A DNA stretch of 64,000 bases, taken from assembly GCF_964204645.1 (NCBI RefSeq), contig NC_134034.1, positions 12,114,462 through 12,178,461 on the forward strand, read 5' to 3'. The notes under the pieces were generated by a model. That model made no database searches, was not told the origin of the DNA, and saw nothing but the letters and a program-made list of their open reading frames with translations. The number at the start of each line of letters is the position of its first letter. The first letter of the stretch is position 1. Origin of the DNA: Tubulanus polymorphus (lineage: Eukaryota > Nemertea > Palaeonemertea > Tubulaniformes > Tubulanidae). Made by a program: the position numbers and the translations under genes. Shown here one piece after another: positions 43,701 to 56,640 of this stretch.

Positions 43701-45787
43701 ATAACGAACTATCGGTTATCAAACATTATGTTCTTGTCTCGTGAAGTCAATGAAATCAAGGTGCAAGTCTATAATATAATACTCTCCGGCCATCCCACCA
43801 CTTGGGTCTTAGAATGCACCGATGCAAATGAATCGTTAATATTTCTACGAAAAAGGGGGGTTCGTTAGCGCTATCTTTCCTTTCCCATTTCTTAATGATA
43901 TTTTTTCTAATTTTCGAGAATGACGATAACGAACAGCACTGACACTGAAAACACTCATTTTTTCAACGGAATCAGATATTCAATTTTTCATCGTTTCGGC
44001 GCGAGCTAGTTTACCATATCACACCGACGGCGGCCGCGGTGCACACGACGGCGTCGAAGTCCAACCACGATACACACGCCGCGCAGTAAAACATCTCTTA
44101 CCTAACTCGTATTACTGATAAAACCGCCGCTGTTTTATTACGGGCACGAAGAACGTGAAGATAATACCGATGCTTCTGTGTTTAATGTTAAACACAATCC
44201 TCACGCTGTGTCCGTGCGTCTGTGTTTTTGCGTTGATTGCCCGTCGCTGCTCAGCTCCACGCCTCAAACCCGATGATGACTATTCATTTGGCCCAGCTGT
44301 AAAAAAAACCCGCCGTATATCGTCCACTGACGGCACTGATGAAGTGATTAGTTTTTTAGCTCGGGTTACCCGACTCCGCCGCCGCCGCCGCCGCCGCCGA
44401 GCTATCCGCGCATTTTTATTACGTAATATCATCTAATAGAGGTGTAGCAATACGTGTATATATACATGTAGTCACCGTTGCCAGAGACGCCTTCGTCGTT
44501 TTCTTCATGTATAAAGTACTAGCGGAGGATTTCATCTGAGAGAAGGGTGTAAACTTAACAGTAAATCTTAAAATTCGTATGACGATACAACGATAACCAC
44601 ACTCAAACGTGGTGAACGGATTATAAGATAAAAACCCACTATCTACAGATAAAAAGAATTTAAAAACTAGAATTTATTTATTCAATCTAAAATATATAGA
44701 ATACACGACGTTTCGTATGATGATTTTTGGAGAGAGGGGCAGAGATGGGAGAATGAGCCAGGAGATGGGGGAGGGGGTTTCTCAAAGGTCACGAATTATT
44801 GGGGCTGCAGTGCTGTTATAGTGTTTTGGTTAAACGGGGGCGGTTACATCCATTCGTCTACACATGAACTGCGCCAGTTACGTCACGGCTCTTGGTCACA
44901 GTATTGTAGTTTGACTGCGTCAATGGAGGCCGGTGCGCGGTGCGTCAGCGCGGGTAGAGAAAGTGAGTGAGGGAGGGAGAGAATGCACCATCGCGTCGAA
45001 TATCGAAAAAAAGATGATCGATCACCGACTATTTCTAAATCAACACGCAATTTTCGATATACAATTAAAAACCTACAACGCAACAGAACAACGTCCCGTT
45101 CCCGCTGGCAACCTGGCAACATCCGGCTGTGTTGTTGTAGAGAATATTTCAGAATGGATTCGAGCGATATTTTGAAGACTTCTCGATCGCTACTCGACCC
45201 AGAGGAGAAGGAGATGACGTGCCTGAATGATCTGATAGATACCGATAGACTATGAGTGACGGGATTGTCGATGAGGCCCGGGTCGGCCGTCGATAGCTCC
45301 GGGGCCGGGGGATTCGGTTCCTACATAAGTATGATATTGAAATTAATGCTCAAATCCGATGTTTGTATTTCGAAAGTTAGATTTCACCAGCACGTACAGT
45401 GAAACCGGGAACGGTTTTACGAAGAATCTGAACTCCTAAATCGACCTATACAGCACGAATCAAGTTCACGAATCGCTTCAATTGAGGAGTTTGACTTATT
45501 TTAGTGATTATCCACAAACGAGGGTGTAGGGGTGCGCACCAACCCTGAACATGATAAATGGTCCTCAAATTTCACTGAAAAATGAACAATATTTACATTA
45601 AACTGCTACCTGAAGAGAGTCAATTCATTGTCTTTGGTGTTTCCTAAAATGAGTTGATATTTTCCGACGAGCTTTTCGGGCAGCCCTTTTGGGGGTTGCA
45701 TTCTCCCTGAATCAGACCGTATAGGCCCTAATTCCGTCCTTTCGGTCCCTATCAAATATGTGCCGATCTGGGGCCAATGGGCAAAAG

Positions 45788-45851
45788 TTGGTTACAGTTA
45801 ACCATTGGAAGGCGTTACTTTAGTATTAATCCATCGGTTATCTTTAACCAA
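45788..45851. mobile_element. Tiny inverted-repeat element, 64 bp
   Basis: TTGGTTACAGTTAACC at the left and GGTTATCTTTAACCAA at the right are 14 of 16 complementary. A related 76-bp copy is at 52208-52283. Confidence 0.5.
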
Positions 45852-47145
45852 CTGTCAATTCGCAAAAAGTCCTCCCCTTAGATACAATAATATTCTTAAA
45901 TGTTTTATAGAATATTTCTCTCCCCCTCTCCCTCTCTCCCCCTCTCTCTCCCTAGCCTGCGTATTCGCAGCCACAAACAAAAAACAACCACGTGTAATAT
46001 TTAATACGACACTATCGGCTGACAGCTGACAGCTATTACACGAGTTTATCTAATAGTAGTTCAAGCATTGTTTTATTATTGTTTGTCTCCAGCAGTAGAG
46101 GATGTATTACGGCGTATCGGTCGTTTAATGGCTAGCAACGTAATTATACGAACGCTTGTTTCAACATAGTAAAAAAAAGATGCCTGGGATATAAATAACG
46201 TATATATTCCAGTAATGTCACTGTAATCGCTAGGTTTTAATGGTGATAAGCTTCGTTTATCCGCGGTTTTATGAAGCCGGGTTTTTAATGATCAGGGTCT
46301 ATATACGGTCTGATTAGCCGCAGGTGTACTGGTTAAATTGGGCGCGGCTCTGCATCTCAGTTATATAAGTTGTCGGTTATATTTAAATCTTTATTCTTTA
46401 CTGAAGTGACGCTTTTTGGAGAAAAAAAACCCGCAATGATAAAGATAAGCTAAATGAGCATTTGACGATTCGACCCAATGGTATACACGGGCAACAACAG
46501 ATTGTGCAACAAAACACTGAGTTCGCTCAAAGTGGTTCCTCCATAATGTTGGAATTATAAAAGGATTGCATTCATTGTTAAGTGTATGACATTGTGGGCT
46601 TTCAATCCACCCAAAAAATCTGAGCTTAATTTTGGTGCAATCATGTATATTTTTCACTTAAGCTCAATCTATTGCAAAGCATTGCTAGAATATTGACATT
46701 CACTCTGGTAGGGGTTTATAGGGAGAGGCTGATTTTCAGAGGAGTTGAGGTAAAAATGAAAGCCGTGGCCTCGCTCTAAAACCTGTTTTAGGGAACACCG
46801 AGACCGACGGTGGTAAAGACACAATACCGTGAAACTGGGTCCACGGGTTTTTTCAATAGTGTTTTGGTTAACCCTTATACCAGGAGTGGAGGCGGTCGAA
46901 ATTATTCATCGAGAAACCGCAACGGGACCTTAACGATGTTAGACTCGAAACATCATAATAATTCAATTTTACAACTTTGTAATTAAGTTCGTATGTATTC
47001 AATACACATCCGCGGAGGTTTAATTCAACACCTCGGTTTCTATCGATTTCAGATTCTCATCATCAATTTTTTAATTAAGAAATTCCACGTTGAACATTTT
47101 ACACCGAGTGACGATGCCTGTAACCGGCCATCCATATCAGCATAT

Positions 47146-47147
<2 letters not shown>

Positions 47148-47223
<76 letters not shown>
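47148..47223. repeat. (CAG)n microsatellite, about 25 units
   Basis: Pure CAG run ending in AGCTGCTGCAGCGGCGG. Frames read poly-Ser and poly-Ala on opposite strands but have no supported gene context. Confidence 0.95.
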
Positions 47224-47609
47224 TGCTGCAGCGGCGGTATTCTTCCAGAATCGATGCCAAGGTTCTTTCACGCACGACGGCGACGGTATCGGTGCCAATA
47301 ATAAATTGTAAGAATATTTCTCTATTTGCTGAACGAAAACAATGAAAACACGCACCACAAAAACGAACTGATTGATGAAATTCAAGACGATTTTGTTAAA
47401 CCGAACTAAAGGCGAGGCCGGTGTCGCCGCCGCCGCCGCCATTTAAGTGATGATATTTTCTCGGAGTAAATAGTAATTCGTGCGATGAAAACGACGTCTC
47501 GGCCGCGTCGTGTTACATCAAACTCTGAACAGAAAACACAACCTGAGAATGTTATATACACATCATCTGTGTTTACCTTTCAAATGATGGCTACGATTCT
47601 AATTTAGTT

Positions 47610-48165
47610 ATTTGTGGGTTTAATTCATGAATCCAGTTGCACAGTTGAGTGTGTTCGGACAATTTGTATCTGGATCCAGATCCACAGTTTTGCGTGTTCA
47701 ATTTGACTCTGGGTCCGTTTCCGCAGTTGTGTGGGTTTAATTTGACTCTGGGTCCGTTTCCACAGTTGTGTGGGTTTAATTTGACTCGGAACTCATCAGC
47801 TCCACAGTTGTGCGGGTTTAATTTGACACTGTACCCAGTTCCACAGTGGTGCGGGTTTAATCTGACTCTGGGTCCGTTTCCACAGTTGTGTGGGTTTAAT
47901 TTGACTCGGAACTCATCAGCTCCACAGTTGTGCGGGTTTAATTTGACACTGTACCCAGTTCCACAATGGTGCGGGTTTAATCTGACTCTGGGTCCGTTTC
48001 CACAGTTGTGTGGGTTTAATTTGACTCTGGTCCAGTTCCACAGTTGTGTGGGTTTAATTTGACTCTGGGTCCGTTTCCACAGCTGTGTGGGTTTAATTTG
48101 ACTCTGGTCCAGTTGCACAGTTGTGTGGGTTTAATTTGTCTCTGTATTTAGTTCCCCGTTAATGA
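47610..48165. repeat. ~41-bp minisatellite, largest CCACAGTTGTG array
   Basis: About thirteen units of CCACAGTTGTGTGGGTTTAA + TTTGACTCTGGGTCCGTTT, with a higher-order doublet (the CTCATCAGCTCCACAGTTG type unit recurs). Opposite orientation to 14219 and 41255. Confidence 0.9.
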
Positions 48166-48479
48166 AGGAGATACTTCACACGGATATTTAAGCCCTGTTG
48201 ATGTCTCCTACTGTGACACGCGACACGGATCTATGTCACTGTCACATATACACGGAGGATACATACACTGTTCCCCCAGTCAGATGGATAGTTAGATGGA
48301 CAGATAGCGGGCAACAAGTTTATTCATCAATCATTATTGAGCTGTTAACGGTCAGCTGATGTTAATAGTCGGGTCTTGTCAGATCTGTTCGTATCATTAG
48401 ATTAAACTCCCACTTTGAATACTGATGTCTTTAATCATACATATACACAATACCGGATGCACTGATATATAAACAGAAC

Positions 48480-48850
48480 TGACTGCGGGCTGTGGGCTTC
48501 AGACAGTAGGCCCTGGGTGCCCGACTGCAGGAATGTAGACCCTTAGGCTTCCAGCCGGACCTGAGTGTCAGACTGCTTGCCTGGGCATCAGAAAGCTGAG
48601 TTTGGGCTTCAGGCAGTAGGCCTTGTGTGTCCGACTGCAGGACTGTAGACTCTGGGCTTCAGACAGTAGGCCCTGGTGTCAAACTGCAGGAATGTAGGCC
48701 CAGCAGGTCCTGGGCGTCAGACTACAGGATTGTAGGCCCTCGGCTTTATCAAATAGGACCTGAGTGTCAGATTGCATGCCTGGGCATCAGAAAGCAGGGT
48801 TTCAACAGTAGCTGTGTGTCAAACTGATATATCCTGGGTGTCAGACTGTA
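48480..48850. repeat. Degenerate minisatellite (GGGCTTCAGACAGTAGGCCC)
   Basis: Irregular units of GGGCTTCAGACAGTAGGCCC and TGTCAGACTGCAGGAATGTA. Ends where a MITE-like element begins. Confidence 0.7.
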
Positions 48851-48857
48851 GGCCCCT

Positions 48858-48997
48858 GGGGCCGGTTGCATAGTCATGGCTTAGACTTAAGACCAGTCTA
48901 AGACCAACTCAGTTATATAGCTAATCTAACAACTTAAGACCAGTCTTAAGATTTAAGACCACTTTTGGACTTAAGTCACGACTGTGCACCTGGTCCC
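48858..48997. mobile_element. MITE-like element, second single copy
   Basis: GGGGCCGGTTGCATAGTCAT start and CACGACTGTGCACCTGGTCC end; the right terminus has diverged from the copy at 39669. Confidence 0.7.
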
Positions 48998-49579
48998 TGG
49001 TGTCAGACTACTATGTCTTGAGCGCCAGACTTGTCTTGTAAGTTTATTGTTTCACAAAATCATTTTAGAAGTTTTCGACCAAATTCACTAAAACTCGCGT
49101 GTCCACATTGACCTCAACGATGGAAATGTATGTGATTTGAACTTCCCACGGGTTTTATATGGCCTGGGTTATTACATCATGAAACATGTATTTTTATTCC
49201 ATAAATACACATCCACAGTCTGGCCTATATCAGCGGTTGTTATAATTACTGTTCGCGGCTTTACTCATAAAACCGTATCACTTTCCGTCATTTGTGTTGT
49301 TCAGTTTTTACGATGTCGATCTTTTTTGCAGATGGTTTTCCGCTGTTGGATGGTGTCTCTGGTCCCTGGTGTCGTATATAATCAGTTTATCCGCACATGG
49401 ATCTGGTCACTTTCATCGCGATAAGTTAAGCAGTATGATCATCTGAACAAACAACGTGCAGGGCAGCGGCCCACTTTTAACGATTCATTGATAGATTAAT
49501 CTGTAATTATCTGTTATACAATCATGATTATCCGTTATTATCTTATTATTTCTAATTCCCAATGATTTCGACGATTTGG

Positions 49580-49855
49580 TCACTATAAATGACGACCTTC
49601 TCATTCTCGATAACTTCAACGATTCAGTAAAAATATGATTAGTTACTTATGACGACCTTCTCATTCTCGATGACTTCAACGATTCAGTAAAATTATGAAA
49701 CGTAAGTCACTAATGACGACCTTCTCATTATCAACAACTTCATCGATTCAGTAAAATTATGATTAGTCAATAATGACGACTTTCTCATACTCGATGAACG
49801 ATTCAGTAAAATTATGATGACTTCAACGATTCAGTAAAATTGGAATTATGATTAT
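49580..49855. repeat. 60-bp tandem repeat, locus 2
   Basis: ATGACGACCTTCTCATTCTC + GATNACTTCAACGATTCAGTA units, same family and orientation as 22420-22785, about 27 kb away. Confidence 0.85.
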
Positions 49856-52207
49856 ACTATAAATGTCGACGGTTCTCAATCTTGGTGACTTGAACGAGTC
49901 AGAAGTTACTGATGTTTCATTCTGACAATATGCATATTACAGTGTTGCATGATAAACGTTATAACAAGATTGGTCCCGAAACAATTCAACTACAACCACA
50001 ACACATTATAATATTCACAGCTTTATAGATCCCTTGCAAAAGTACAGTCCTCCTGCCCTCCCTGAAATTCAAAAGTTACCTGCATACTGCGCCTCACCGT
50101 CAGAAACTTGAAACTCAAAGTTTCAACTCAAGTCGATATTCGATTCGAAACCCTCGGCGAACAAAGTAATGGCAGACTAATACACAACGCCGACAGCAGT
50201 GAGGTGATAGCTATGCCTCATCTGATTATCATGACCTAGAATCCCTCCGCACTAAGCGCGCAAGATCCGGTTGACATCGAGCATTTTTTTTTTACAAATT
50301 GTTGTTGATCTTTTTGTCCTAGATGTTATGAAATCGGTCCAACGCGATGCAAAGAATGGATAGGAAACAGAAACCTACTTACTGTTCATCTGTCAGTCAC
50401 GGAACGAAATGAAAACCGTGTCAACCAGCAAAAATGATTTTCACACCAGGAACCAGTTCTACGATTAATACGAGTTAGAAAAAAAAACTCAATTCAAATT
50501 AAAATATGGAACTGGATTCCACATTTCTGAGTCTAATTAATTTCATGCTTTAATAGTTAAAACATTATAAAGATAAGCTGCTGATATCTCGAAGGGTATC
50601 GCGCAGTGGCCGCGCAAACAAGAGAAGCCGATTGCGACAATAGAAACAATTTTGGGAGAGGGGAATAATATTGGCGCGGCTTCTCTCTCTCTCTCTCTGC
50701 GATGACGCCGGTATAAAAACGGTTTCCCGGTTGGTTCTAAAGAATCGAGTTTTCTTTGCGAATTCCTTTATTTACCTCGCTTTTATACGGGGATTAGATT
50801 CATAGTGAATTAAAACGCAAACAAAACCGCCGCCAGCAACTCGATGGAGACTGAAACGGAGGGAGGGAGGAGACGGAGAGGGCATGGGGGGAATTTTTAC
50901 GCCCCATTCAAAAACGAGCATGATATCGTTCGAGGGCATGAGTCGTTTCGCGGCGGCGCAGTTGGGGTAATTTTTAATGGGCCTCGTCGTCGTTACGCCG
51001 GTAACGCGACGGGTTCGTGAAAGAACGCGCGCGCCGATCATCATAGCGCCTCATTCGGCGTTGTCGTTTCGAAAACAGAAATTCCTCAGCGGACGGTGAC
51101 GACGAGACTCTTCCGAGAGACGATCTTAATTTCGACTGCCGCTCGCTGCGAACAACAAGAATTCGAGTCGGTGACACACGATTTAGTTCAAAGCAGTCGC
51201 GGAGAAAATATTCCGGCAGCCTTAGAACTTCAGAACCAGGCAACAAGCTAATTACCGATTGAGTGGAGAGAACGACCGTTAAGAAGGCTAACTGTATATC
51301 GAAACTAGTTGGGAACGCGTGGCCGGATTTGTTTCATCGGCGCAATCGAGGCAGCTAAGAAAAAAAAAATCTCAAAGGACATCAAAACGACAATTATGAT
51401 TCTGTACGGGTTTTTTTTTCTGTAAAAGTAACATGACATTTAAAGATGGCCGACGGTCTTCAGAAGTTCTGTCGGTTTGAAAGTGAATGAAAGAAGGTTT
51501 TTACGTCGTTTATTAAGTAGGTTAATTTCGAAGAGCATTTCCCGGCGGGCTTTTGAAGGCAAACATGAAAATGAATTATTTTGTTTATCTCTCCTTTAAA
51601 ACTACACTCTAGTTGTACTAAATCTTGTCTTCCCCGCGCAATGTCTTCTCAAATGTATTACCTTATATTTAGCCATTAATCTTTAAATCTCGTAAAAAGT
51701 TTCATACGAAAAATCGTATCGTCGTCGTTCTAGAAAATGTCATCGGGTTCGAATCCCGGATTATCGTACGCGATAACGAAAATAATTTTCTGACGCCGAA
51801 AAAAATAAATGCAATCTATTTTCTGAATGCGCTCATGACGTCTGACGTTCGGTAATCAATTCCAGTAGAAAGTAGAGCTGAGTATTCGCAGACAGCAGCG
51901 CGTCATCTGACATTTTGACGTAACAATATCGTCATTTTCAACCGGTACATATTCATGCCCGGATTGTGTGTATATTATACATCCTACGCAGAAATTAATT
52001 AGCGATAATCGATCTTTGATCGGACGCGATCGCTATTCCAAGCTCAATGACCCGGGGTTCGACCTCGATCTTCATTCGCCGCGCCGTGTACGGATAAGAC
52101 CGCAAGCGGGATCGATTTGATCGGGTTCGAGTCCTTTAATTCGTTTGTTCTTGGTATTCGAAACTTCTTCATTTTCTGTTATACCACTGGGGCATGTCAC
52201 TGATAAA

Positions 52208-52283
52208 TTGGTTAGAGTTAACCAGTGGATAATTCATTGTTACTACGGTATCTATCCGCCGGTACGCGGTTATCTTTAACCAA
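52208..52283. mobile_element. Tiny inverted-repeat element, 76 bp
   Basis: TTGGTTAGAGTTAACC and GGTTATCTTTAACCAA termini as at 45788, with a similar GTGGATAATTC inner start. Confidence 0.5.
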
Positions 52284-52555
52284 TTTTTGAACAAAAATAA
52301 TAGGCCCAGAGTGTTTACCGACAGCTAAGTTCAATCGCAAACCTTCGGGAATCTCCGGAAAGCACGAATGATCTACGAACCGAGATTCTCGACATCGGAA
52401 AACGTCGTTAAACATCGGAAATATCCGAGACTTTCACATCCGTATCCTGTCTATATATTTCACTATTGTGATAATTTCTACAGATCATCAGCTCGAAAGA
52501 CAATGTTTACCTATTCGTTATATCAATAACAGACGGACCTTCTAGACACTTTGAA

Positions 52556-52592
52556 GAATGGCGGGGAGGCGGGGAGGCGGGGAGGCGGGGAG
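52556..52592. repeat. (GGGGAGGC)n microsatellite
   Basis: Four copies of GGCGGGGA. Confidence 0.8.
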
Positions 52593-52817
52593 TGTGATAA
52601 ACTCGGGGAAAAGGGGGTTGGATGTGGCAGTTAATGTCACAAACACAGAACCGATGAATAATGTAGTCACAGGTGACTGGAGAGAGACTGATCACATCCG
52701 TACTCGGATTTATATAAGTCTCTCTGAAGCTGATATCAACATTTTCTACAGTCATAGAGCCGTCAATCATAGTTCTCTGAGATAATACACAACCAACCAG
52801 TTAATCATAATCCCTGA

Positions 52818-52972
52818 CTGGCTGCTGGCTGAATGACTGGCTGGCTGACTGACTGACTGACCGACTGACTAGCTGGCTAGCTGACTGACTTACTGGGGGC
52901 TGGCTGGCTAGCTGATTGACTGGCTGGGGGCAGGCTGGCTGGCTGGCTAGCTTACTGACTGACTGACTGGAA
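52818..52972. repeat. (CTGG/CTGA)n tetranucleotide tract
   Basis: GGCTGACTGACTGACTGACC and GGCTGGCTGGCTAGCT runs. Confidence 0.85.
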
Positions 52973-53439
52973 TATAGATCCGACTAATCAACATTCGGTT
53001 TTACTTGGTTCAGTCGACTAAACTCCGATAACCGAATATAGAGGGCGAGCCTAGTTACCCGGATGTCGCAGGAACGAATCCCACCAGCGAGTTCAGCTGA
53101 ATTGACATTTTAGGTCGAATCCCATTATTCTCGTTTCCTATCGTACAGATCTTTCTTTACATAGATATCATATTAAGGTCTAAAGCCTATTCTCTGAACC
53201 GGAATAGATCGTCAGTACATTCGATACCTGGGCTCCATTAAACTCAGTTAACAAGCAATTTAGATATCACCCGCGGCATTCCGAATATCATTTGTTTGAT
53301 GATAATACGCATTTAATTATTAACAGATCGTTTTCTAACCGACCCTAATCGATCATCGTCATCGGCAGAACATGGAGCACCAGTACCAGAATCAGCACCA
53401 GCACCACCGGTAACAGCCATTGGGTCGCATTACTGTGAG

Positions 53440-53695
53440 AACTGCAGTCGTATTAAACCCAAATAACTGTGGAACTGGATTCAGAATCAAATTAAACCCA
53501 AACAACTGTGGAACTGGATCCAGTTCCACAACTCTGAGTTAAAATTAGTTCATTTTCAATGAGTTAACTCAAAGTCAAATCTTAACTCACAACTGTGGAA
53601 CTGGACCCTGGTTCCCAAGTCAAATCAAACCGACGTGAAACTGGTTCGAGAGTCAAATCAAACCTACCCCAGACTGTTGAACTGGGTCAAACTGT
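53440..53695. repeat. Diverged CCACAGTTGTG-family minisatellite
   Basis: Units of ACTGTGGAACTGGATTCAGA + ATCAAATTAAACCCA, more diverged to the right. Confidence 0.7.
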
Positions 53696-53930
53696 GTATT
53701 GAGTTCAAGGTTTCCACATCGTGACCGTTTATTTCGTTCGTAAAAGATTCAGCAGTAAATGTTTCCGCATTTCACGTATCGACAGACGGGGCTGAACGCG
53801 CAGTCCACTTAAGAAAAAACCGGTGGCGGGAAATTTAATACGTCTGCCGTTAATTGATGGAATGAAATCGTTATGTCTGCACCGAAACGTCGTAGAACAA
53901 CCAGCAGCTAGCTTCTAATAGGTATTATAC

Positions 53931-54275
<345 letters not shown>

Positions 54276-56139
54276 CACAGGTTGTTTTTCGCATTTTTGT
54301 AATTGAATTGAGAAATACCAGTAAAATACATCTGTTACAACGCCACCAGTTTATGAAACCAACGAGTGACATTTATCTGAAAAACTCTACGCCGTTGTTA
54401 TTCAATACTAAAAATGCGTCATCGGAACCGCTGCGAAGGCATAATAATAATATTACAACAGCAGTTTCTATTTCCTTCAGAGTTAACAACCATACGGTTT
54501 TGTTTCACTAACGAGAAAAAAAAACTGCGCCACGTTTTTGAAACCAGTTTGCAAATAGTATAAAATCTCCGCATATATTACATGGAATAAAAGGAGTCAG
54601 AAATGTTTCCATAAACATTAATCTATTCGGCGTTTCGAGTGTATCTTAGAAAGGTCAGGTTTAGATATACAGTACTCCATAAGATGACTATTAGATGTAG
54701 TCGAAACGTTTGAATAAACCGCAATAGCTAAAGGAAACATTTCAGACTCTTTTTAGTGTCGGATTTTAAATCATGTTTATAATACGGATTCAGAATATGT
54801 GATCTTTGATTCGAAGGATCGGTATAAGTTCGAAGAAAAGTAAGATCGATTCAAAGAGAACCCCCTCGAACCGGTTCTTTGAAGAACCTTCGGAAGATCT
54901 TCCATATATGAAAGCCGATGAAGAACCCAACATCTGTTCTAAGAGTGTGGAACCGAAATAGGTACCGACTGATCCCAGAACTTATGATAAAACTGATATA
55001 GCAATGATCGTCATGAATATTTCAAGACCAAATTTTTCTACATTTTAGTCTAGGATTGTAAGCCACATATACAGCGCAGCGTCACCGATAAGACTCAATC
55101 ATTCATACGTAGATTCGTGATAGAAAATGTCAATACCTGCTTAATTGGAATGAGTATATAGATGTTAATCCTATAGAGGAGGCGTAGCGCAGACGGCATC
55201 AAACGTGTGCTGAATCTATATGAAATTACCACATGTTACCCTCACCTTGTTTATATGTATACATATATACAATATGATAATACAGAGACAGTATTAATAT
55301 CTATATATATATATATGAATGCGTGGTTTGATCATGTAAAATCACATCTAGACAGCGAATTGACATCTAGACGGCGTCGGTGCTGGTAATATTATTTATA
55401 TATGCAAACTACTCCAGACAGCAGAGCTTGTTTGCAGGTGAGAACAGCGGTAAAATACAAAAAAAAACTTTTTTTTTTTTAAATTTTTTAGTATGCACGC
55501 CAATTAAAACTGAAGTCTGACCTATCCTTTGAGCAACTGCCTCCGCCCCCGCCCCTCCTACTCCTTTTAAACAACACTGAATGAAAATGACGGTTAACAT
55601 TAAAACATCTTTCGCCAATGACACCAATACAGCACCCCGTACAAGAGGTAAGCCCGCAAACTTTCAGTGAAAAAAAATCAATTATGACGTCATTAGGAGG
55701 ATGCTATGGAAGCAGCCATCATAGACGATGAATTCGAGATATTTAATGCGACTGGTTTCGATCGAATGAAGTCGATCAGTGACGGAAATCAATATTTCGG
55801 TACTCGGGCGGCCGGAGAGACAGTAAGAGCGGAGTGAGTGCGGTCACTGGTCAAGATGACGGACGATCGCTCTTATAAATACTGACCATTAATGGACGGT
55901 CAACTTCTCACAGTCACTTAGTCTTACTTCAATATGAATACAATGAGTTTGACCTCTGTGCACTGTCGGGAAGCAACGATCAGCCGATATAGCACGATCA
56001 TATAGCAACTAGACTTAACTATCAATTTACATCGGCAAGGACCAACATACACAGTGTTAGCGAGTCCAATGAATATCAATTCATTTCATAATCTATCAGT
56101 GAAATATAACAAAAACTCCCGAAAATTCTACCTATTTCT

Positions 56140-56640
56140 ACTGTAGGATTCTCACTTGACGCGCGTGAAATCCTCTATTGCCGCAGTAGTTGGTGTCCTA
56201 CTGTATGTACACTAGCGACTGCTAGTGGGTCCTCACTCGCCACAAGTGGAATCCTCTATTGCCGCAGTAGTTGGTGTTCTACTGTACACTAGCGACTCCT
56301 AGTGGATCCTCACTCGCCACAAGTGGAATCCTCTATTGCCGCAGAAGTTGGTGTCCTACGGTATGTACACTAGTGACCCCTAGTGGGTCCTCACTCGCCA
56401 CAAGTGGAATCCTCTATTGCCGCAGTAGTTGGTGTTCTACTGTACACTAGCGACTCCTAGTGGATCCTCACTCGCCACAAGTGGAATCCTCTATTGCCGC
56501 AGAAGTTGGTGTCCTACTGTACACTAGCGACTCCTAGTGGATCCTCACTTGGATTTGTCATCTGGAATCATCTATTGCCGCAGTATAGTCGATGGTCCTA
56601 TTGCACCCTAGAATGCCCTCTATTGCCACAGTAGCTTTGG
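56140..56640. repeat. ~85-bp tandem repeat
   Basis: Five to six units of CCTCTATTGCCGCAGTAGTT + GGTGTCCTACTGTA..CACTAGCGACTCCTAGTGG..CTCACTCGCCACAAGTGGAAT. Each holds inner palindromes CACTAGCGACTCCTAGTG and CCACAAGTGG. Confidence 0.85.

Noticed and set aside
44096-44250. Minus-strand donor GTAAGAG as end of a receptor 5' exon
   Set aside because: The phase required to join exon A gives an in-frame TAG at the exon end, so it cannot be coding; a non-coding exon is possible but unsupported.
46993-47442. Poly-Ser and poly-Ala ORFs on opposite strands
   Set aside because: Both arise from the CAG run; no domain or splice context supports a gene.
47591-48118. ORFs with QLWNWTQSQIKPTQ-type repeats
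   Set aside because: Translation of the CCACAGTTGTG minisatellite, which reads open at several other loci in unrelated frames.
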